From Costus lasius (taxonomy: Eukaryota; Streptophyta; Magnoliopsida; Zingiberales; Costaceae): DNA of 64,000 bases. Location of the stretch: contig JANVAS020000231.1 of NCBI GenBank assembly GCA_027563935.2, positions 13,038,001 through 13,102,000 on the forward strand. The letters run 5' to 3'. The position numbers and the translations under genes are program-made. This document shows, piece by piece, positions 58,618-64,000 of the stretch; the stretch's first letter is position 1, and every line of letters begins with the position of its first letter. A model generated the notes under the pieces. It made no database searches. It had not been told where the DNA came from and was given only the letters and a program-made list of their open reading frames with translations.

Positions 58618-60573
58618 TGATGACTCCAAATTTCATAGTGTTTTTCATACTTAATTAGTAGTATTTTGAACCATAAAGTTAATCTTTTGCTTTATTTTTG
58701 TACCTTAATTGCCAATTACTTCGAAATCTACACCGCTCTTTGTTTTTGATCATTTTTAGGCAAAAAGGTATCATTATCACTGGTTTTCGAGCAATATCAA
58801 TGCATGAACGAGTTCTAAACATCAAGAGGAGGCTACACAATAAATTTCAAGTCAAAATGGTGCTTCTAGCTAAAATACGACACTACCGTATTTTCCAAAC
58901 AAATTCTCACGGTACCGTATTTCTCAGCGGACATTCTTGGGCGAAATACGGTACTACCGTATTTTCTAGACGATCTTTCATGGTACCGTATTTGGCAAAG
59001 TTTTTGACCGGAAGGTTTCAGCATAAATACGGCACTGCCGTGGTCATTTACACGGTGTCGTATATTCCAACATTTTTGACCAGAAACTTTTGGAATAATT
59101 ACGGCAGTACCGTGAGGTTTTCCACAGTGCTGTATTTTGTGCAAATTCTGACCAGAAGGATTTGGCAAAAATACGGCACTACTGTATTTTTAAGAAAAAC
59201 TCTCACGACACCATATTTTGTGTCCGGAACTCACAAAATAAAATACGGCACCGCCGTATGAATCTTCACGGTGCCGTATTTTGGAACTCAGAATTCTGAT
59301 TTTTCCACCCGATTCTTGCAAAGACCAGATCTTTTGATCCAGACCTCCAAATTGAGATCCGAAAGAGGCGGTGGACTCATCTTTAAGAGGATAAAATACA
59401 AAAAGTGAAAGCAAAAAAAATTTTATCACGAATCCACGGAGAAATTGAGGGAGAGGCAGAATTTCTAGGGTCATCGGTTCTCCACCTATAGACTACCTCC
59501 GGCCATGAAATTTGACAGAGAACTTCACTTGGTAAAGGAGAACACCCATCTCAAGTTCCAGAGCATTTGGAGTTGAATTGAAGGAGAAATCGACACAACA
59601 GTGGTGACATCGCTGTTCAAAGCATATTACGGGCTGTAATTTCATTACAGCCCTGTTTTGTAATCTTTCTTCCCTCTTTTCGATTCCTTATCACTCTGAG
59701 AACATGTTTTATTGTAATCTTTTCATCATGGTAGATTAATCTTTTTATGGGACATGGGGGTGTAATCTCTTTGTTTCTTAATGGTTAGAAAACCCTAATT
59801 TTGTCAAACTAATTTTATTATGATAACTTTACTCTTGTGATTGATTGTTCTTTAATTCTCCTTTGTGTCTTAAATATTAGCATATTTTAGAATTTTGCGA
59901 AATAGACCGAGAGGTTGATTGTTTGAAATTCGGAACCCTAGGAATTATTGAGTTTAGAACTATCGTAAGAGATTAGGTAATTCTTCGAATTCTGATTTTT
60001 AGTGATTTTATTGCCATGTTGAATTTCTGATACTTTGGATTGAGTTAATGTGTAGACTTGATTTGATATTGCAAGAGATTGAGTATCGAGTCGTTAGAAA
60101 CCCTTGAGTAAAACTAGTGTTGAGACTCGGATGCACAAGAGTGATCTTTGAGTTTCCACTTGAGGTGATCAACCTAGAATTCAGATGCACGAGAGTGATC
60201 CTCGAGTTCCTAGTTGATGATTTACTTATTCTCAGCATTGAATAGATCTTGCACAAGAGTGGGGATCAGTTCTTTGTATGGTTGTCTGCGCGAGAGCGAG
60301 ATAATTTATTTATGAAGTAAATTATACCTTTATCGTGATAGAATTAGATTGACAAATACTTATCTTAATCTAGTCATTAGAAATTAAAGTAGATGAACCC
60401 CTAGTCCCAATTTCCTCTCTGATATTTTCTCCGTGTTCTTTTCGATAGTTTGATTCACTATTTTCCAATTGCCTAGCTAGCGAAAAATCGATTATTCAGT
60501 ACTTGACAACAAGGTCTCTGTGGTTCGATATTTTTATATTACTTCGAGTGTCCGTGCACTTGCGGACACAACA
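58618..60573 (+). mobile_element. Gy5 solo LTR
   Basis: It runs TGATGACTCC...GGACACAACA, 1956 bp, flanked by TSD CTCTT (58613-58617 and 60574-60578), inside Gy8. It is closest to the Gy2 LTR (both start TGATGACTC then AAATTTCATAG). No interior remains, so it formed by LTR-LTR recombination. Hairpin motifs are CAC-AAGA-GTG (60134), CAC-GAGA-GTG (60188), CAC-AAGA-GTG (60252) and CGC-GAGA-GCG (60289). Confidence 0.93.
58868..59285. repeat. palindrome array in Gy5
   Basis: At least twelve half or full dyads, including ACGGTACTACCGTATTT near 58947, ACGGCACTGCCGT near 59028, ACGGCAGTACCGT near 59101 and ACGGCACCGCCGTAT near 59246. Spacers repeat GACCAGAA and TTTTGG text. It faces the Gy8 array only about 300 bp away. 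Confidence 0.82.
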
Positions 60574-60717
60574 CTCTTCTATGTGTTTGATTTTGCTTGA
60601 AAATGCCTTGAAATAGTGCTTTTTTACCTGAAAATCATGAAAAATCAAAATAGAAGTAGACTTTGCAATATTCAATTAATTTAGCATGAAAACAAGTAAA
60701 AGATCCTCAATTTAGCA

Positions 60718-62105
60718 CATTACAATGCTCTTGGTGTTCATCTCTAGTTGGCCTTGGAGCTTACTTGTAGGCCTATTGGAGGTACTTACCTGCTGAGCTA
60801 TTTGGCTCTCTAACATCTTGTTGTTGGTTGCCAAGGTATCCACATGAGATGTTAGATGCTTAATAGCATCAGAGACATCTTTATTGTGCTTCTTCTGAGC
60901 GACAACGAAACCTTCCAAAAGGGACTCCAAGTTAGACTTCTGAGGCCGACTGAACTGCCTATACTAAAAATCTGGTAATGGCCTATTATTTTGCTGATAT
61001 AATTGCTGAGGAATTTACCCTTGATTATTCTTGTATGGCAGATTAGGGTGGTTCCTCTAGCCTGGATTATAAGTAGCTGAACAAGGATCGTTCACCTGAC
61101 TTTGGTTGTAGTTGCCTAAAGCGTTGACATGCTCCTGACAAGAGTCATCCTATGGTGAGGCTAGAAGCTGATAGTTAATAGCAGTATGACCTGAAACACC
61201 ACATACATCACAAGAAACATAATTAACTTTAACTGAAGGAGAAGTAAAAGAATCCAATTTTTGAGCTAAAGAATCAACCTTTGCAGCAAGGGATGTCAAA
61301 GAATCGCTGCAATACTTACAAATTCCTGTCGATGTAATACCTCGCTCATTAGACCAATGATTATGAGTTATGGCCATGTCCTCAAGCAAGGTTGTTGCAT
61401 CTTCTACATTCTTGCTCATGATAGCTCCCCCAGCCGCAGCATCCACCATGAGCTTTGTGCTGTAGTCTAATCTATTATAGAAGATATGGATTAGGACCCA
61501 CTTCTCAATCCCATGATGAGGACACATGCGCTGGAGTTCCTTGAAACGAACCCAAGCCTCGTAAAGTGACTCTCCTTCTTTTTGTCCAAAACAAGTGATC
61601 ATATTCCTCTGCTCCACTGTCTTGATAGGTAGAAAGTATTTGGTCAGAAAGGCGTGTGAAAGCTCATCCCAAGTAGTAATTAATCCGGTAGGAAGAGAAT
61701 ATAACTAAGCCTGTGCACGATCCTTGAGAGAAAATGGAAACAATCTCAGTCTTATTGCATCAAAAGACACACCATTTACTTAATGGTGGCACAATATTCT
61801 AAGAAAATAGCAAGATGGAGATTAGAATCTTGTGTTGGGGAACCCCCAAACTGGTTCTGCTGAACCATAATCATCAGTACTAGTTTCAGCTAGAAATTGT
61901 TCGCCTGCACATTAGGTCGAACAATACTAGAATTAAAACCCTGTATGTTAGGTACTGCAAAAACCCTTTGCGACTGATTATTCGCCATCACGCTCTCTTC
62001 TGCAACTTTTTTAGTCTGAAACAGTAATTTTCTTCGAAGGCGGAAGGTGCGTTCAATCTCTGGATCTTCAGGAAATATAGTACCTGTCTTTAAGGTTCTG
62101 GGCAT
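60718..62105 (-). pseudogene. Gy4 gag
   Basis: Pieces: 62105-61890 (MPRTLKTGTIFPEDPEIERTF, MANNQSQRVFAVPNIQG), 61617-61150 (GESLYEAWVRFKELQRMCPHHG, AAAGGAIMSKNVEDATTLLEDMA) and 60930-60718 (LEGFVVAQKKHNKD, a coiled-coil-like part). The zinc knuckle is CDVCGVSGHTAINY, with the last Cys replaced by Tyr. Stops and shifts separate the pieces. It includes the Gy8 TSD at 60718-60722. Confidence 0.82.
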
Positions 62106-62245
62106 ACAACGTGTTAATAAAAAAAATAAAAATTAAAATAACAGAAATAACAATAAAAGAGAAAAACTAAGTAAATGCTAAAATCAAAAGAAAAAAAATG
62201 CCTAGTCTATAAACTTATCGATCAAATCGATATTGGCTGGCCTGA

Positions 62246-62263
62246 TCCCCAGCAACGGCGCCA
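62246..62263 (-). other. Gy4 primer binding site, tRNA-Asp
   Basis: TCCCCAGCAACGGCGCCA, one mismatch to the tRNA-Asp 3' end, followed by AAAAAC and then directly by CCGGTCTTTC from the middle of the LTR. Confidence 0.88.
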
Positions 62264-62269
62264 AAAACA

Positions 62270-63246
62270 CCCGGTCTTTCTCACAACTTCTAAGACATAA
62301 TCATACTTGACCAGAGTAAATCACATAAATAACTCAATTTTAATCAAATCAATGCTATAATAATCATGACAAAGAGTAAAAATACAAAATTTAATTCATA
62401 AACATTAGTGGGCTACATCCCTAATCCCAAAAACAAGTTTACTCGCTCATGTTTGAAGAAAATAGTATGTTTATTAATGAATTTTGCATTGAATCGTAAT
62501 GAAAAACAAGAAAATCACTAGACAAGTAATCAGAAAAGCTTCCCCGCGATCCAGAGATGAAGATGAGGTGCCTAATTCTCCCCTTTGCATGAATCCTTGC
62601 CAGAATTTTGCCCTGAAACCGAGTTTCACCCTAGCCTCCACCTCTGAACGTGTTCACCCTTAAAAGTTTTTTTTGCCCTCCAAAAATTCTTACTTTTATA
62701 GTTTAGTCAGTTCATAACCCTTCAAGGAAGAATTATGGAGAGTATGGTTCAATTATGACTCGATTCGGGGTCAAATCGAGTGAAAATCACGGAAGGGCGG
62801 AAATATCACGGCCCGTAAACTATTCCCAGCATGTGAATAAAGACCTATGTACATAGAAATATTCACGACCCGTGAAGGATTCACGGCCTCAGCCGTGAAA
62901 GCTTCTGTGAACTTTTTCTACTTAGCCGAGATTTCATCCCTTGAACGCAAAACTCACGGCCGGCGAAAAAACTCACGGCCAAGGCTGTGAATGTTGCGTT
63001 TAACACTGTTTTCGCCCAAAGTTGATGTGTGACCTCGTAATTTCCTTGGGAACCATGCTATGGCTTCAAAACATGCAAAATCCATCATTTTTATGCCATT
63101 TTACCTACATTTTTGTAAAAACCAAGAAAAGTGAAGATTCCATACCAAGTAAAGTAAAAACACTAAAAATTTGTATAAAATCATAAAATAAGCCCAAAAT
63201 ATCATAGAAAATATAGGTAAAAATATGATATAAATACAACGCATCA
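62270..63246 (-). repeat. Gy4 5' LTR, missing its PBS-side third
   Basis: It aligns from CCGGTCTTTC to the left LTR at 47809-48773. About 490 bp next to the PBS are deleted. It ends AACGCATCA at 63246. The palindrome array at 62797-62995 includes TATCACGGCCCGTAAA, ATTCACGGCCTCAGCCGTGAA near 62879 and CTCACGGCCAAGGCTGTGAA near 62972. Confidence 0.88.
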
Positions 63247-63251
63247 AGTAC

Positions 63252-64000
63252 CTTTTAGCGATTTTGGAGTGAGCCTGTAATGATGTAGACACACAAGTGT
63301 CCATCCACTACACACGTGCATGCACGGGCTCCTTGAGATCTCTTCCTTCTACACCAGGTGCTAGCCTTTGGGAGGAAGATCCACACTTCTATGATCTTCT
63401 TAACATGCACCAATCACACGGTAGAAGCAATAAGGAGAAGAGGCAGTGATGGCGGCAAGGAGAGGGAAGCTCTACCACTTGCGCAAAAGTAAGAAGAAGG
63501 ATTATCTAGTATCTTCTTGCTCTCGCCTCTTGAAGTTGATGCCACCACTAGAAGGGAAAGTGGGTGCAACTTCTATGGGCGATGGCTAGGAATAGGGAGG
63601 GAGAACTCTTGGTGGCTAGGTCAAGAAAAGGAGTCGCCAATCAACATATGCACCTAGCTCCACGGCCTTGTATATATAGAGTGAGTGTGGCTCCCATTGT
63701 TTAAGTTGCGATTAAATCTATTAGATTTATTGTATTAAATAAATATAAATATTCATTATTGCACTTAAGCGGTTGACCCCTCTATTTACATTTAAATCAA
63801 GTCAACAAGCCTCCGAATAAATATAGCGCAATTTATGTCACTTGACATGTTGAGTAGACCTAGTCAACTAAGGTCAAATGTAGTCACCCAAAAGTCAACC
63901 AAAGTTAATAGATGTCAAAACATAACCTGAATCTATATGGTCATCCCAAACTTATTAGATGCATCCATGATGGATCAAACTCTCAAACATATCTGAATCA
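63252..64000 (-). repeat. CoB3 LTR, U3/R segment, cut by window edge
   Basis: Reversed, it follows CoB1: W-box cluster, AT-rich block, TATA box (63671-63680), then CTAGCACCTGG, GGAGCCC and a stretch parallel to 43319-43456. It resumes after the Gy4 TSD (63247-63251). No coding sequence; the far end is outside the window. Confidence 0.65.
63671..63680 (-). promoter_or_regulatory. CoB3 TATA box and upstream W-boxes
   Basis: Sense CACTCTATATATACAAGG. TTGAC cores on the sense strand (GTCAA at 63801, 63863, 63873 and 63893 on the plus strand) lie 120-220 bp upstream, as in CoB1. Confidence 0.5.

Larger units (their letters stand above)
56877..60717 (-). mobile_element. Gy8 solo LTR with an internal TG as 5' end, split by Gy5
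   Basis: The left part is 56877-58617 and the right part 60579-60717, total 1880 bp. It belongs to the Gy1 group: it starts TGTTGTGGTCC and has the same hairpin series (57140-57390). The sense 5' end is TGCTAAATTGAGG, which in Gy1 lies about 50 bp inside the LTR. The flanks CGTTA (56872-56876) and CATTA (60718-60722) differ only by one C/T, so this end looks like a real integration end. Confidence 0.72.
47319..63246 (-). mobile_element. Gy4, non-autonomous Athila-type Gypsy element with four nested LTRs
   Basis: The LTRs are 47319-48773 (1455 bp) and 62270-63246 (977 bp, truncated). TSD AGTAC lies at 47314-47318 and 63247-63251. A tRNA-Asp PBS is at 62246. In sense order it has gag, gag/PR linker, protease, an Athila-type accessory ORF and a 3' untranslated region; RT, RNase H and integrase are absent. 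Gy6, S1, Gy8 and, within Gy8, Gy5 are inserted in it. The left LTR begins AGATATGTCC where other copies have TG, so its terminal base has mutated. Confidence 0.88.

Overview
The window is repeat-dense flowering-plant nuclear DNA. I found no host gene, rRNA or tRNA gene. Nearly all of it is LTR retrotransposons inserted into one another. Evidence for a plant: Ty3/Gypsy elements of Athila type primed by tRNA-Asp (PBS complementary to CCCCGGCAACGGCGCCA), Ty1/Copia elements primed by initiator tRNA-Met, and coding remnants typical of these plant lineages. The Angela-like Copia may hint at a monocot, but this is weak. Labels used: Gy1-Gy8 (Gypsy), CoA1-3 (Angela-like Copia), CoB1-3 (another Copia family with about 2.1 kb LTRs), S1 (solo LTR). 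Several boundaries are fixed by TG...CA ends plus 5-bp target duplications (TSDs) read directly.

Layout. 1-9408: Gy1 (minus strand), the only Gypsy copy with RT, RNase H and integrase, all decayed; CoA1 sits in its 3' LTR. 9409-10269: unassigned LTR-like sequence with a TATA box and three 27-bp repeats. 10270-12563: 3' end of Gy7. 12564-43456: CoB1 LTR, split by Gy2 (13408-26779, TSD AGAAG) and Gy3 (26887-43313, TSD AGGGA). Gy2 contains the rearranged CoA2 (16375-22997, TSD AACGT). Gy3's 5' LTR contains CoA3 (28158-37175, TSD ACTCG), the most complete Copia. 43457-47189: CoB2 5' LTR and leader. 47190-64000: CoB3 LTR split by Gy4 (47319-63246, TSD AGTAC). Gy4 contains solo LTRs Gy6 (TSD TCGGA), S1 (TSD AGCAT) and Gy8 (TSD CGTTA/CATTA), and Gy8 contains solo LTR Gy5 (TSD CTCTT), so nesting is four deep.

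No complete open polyprotein remains. Gy1 carries broken gag-PR-RT-RH-INT. CoA2 and CoA3 carry broken pol; where their two copies can be compared, the stop codons are C-to-T type changes. Gy2, Gy3 and Gy4 keep gag-derived and accessory remnants but no RT and look non-autonomous.

The most unusual feature is architectural. The Gypsy LTRs of several sequence families carry arrays of short near-perfect palindromes with family-specific cores (TACGGTACCGTA, TTCACGGCCCGTGAA, TCATGGCCATGA, CACGGCCTGGCCGTG), in tandem units of 72 bp (Gy1) or 63 bp (Gy6). Further along the same LTRs are four or five copies of a tiny hairpin with a GNRA-type loop whose stem varies in a compensatory way. The CoA3 leader carries two copies of a bulged hairpin that also covary. 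These are the best candidates for undescribed cis-acting elements. All alignments were made by eye.
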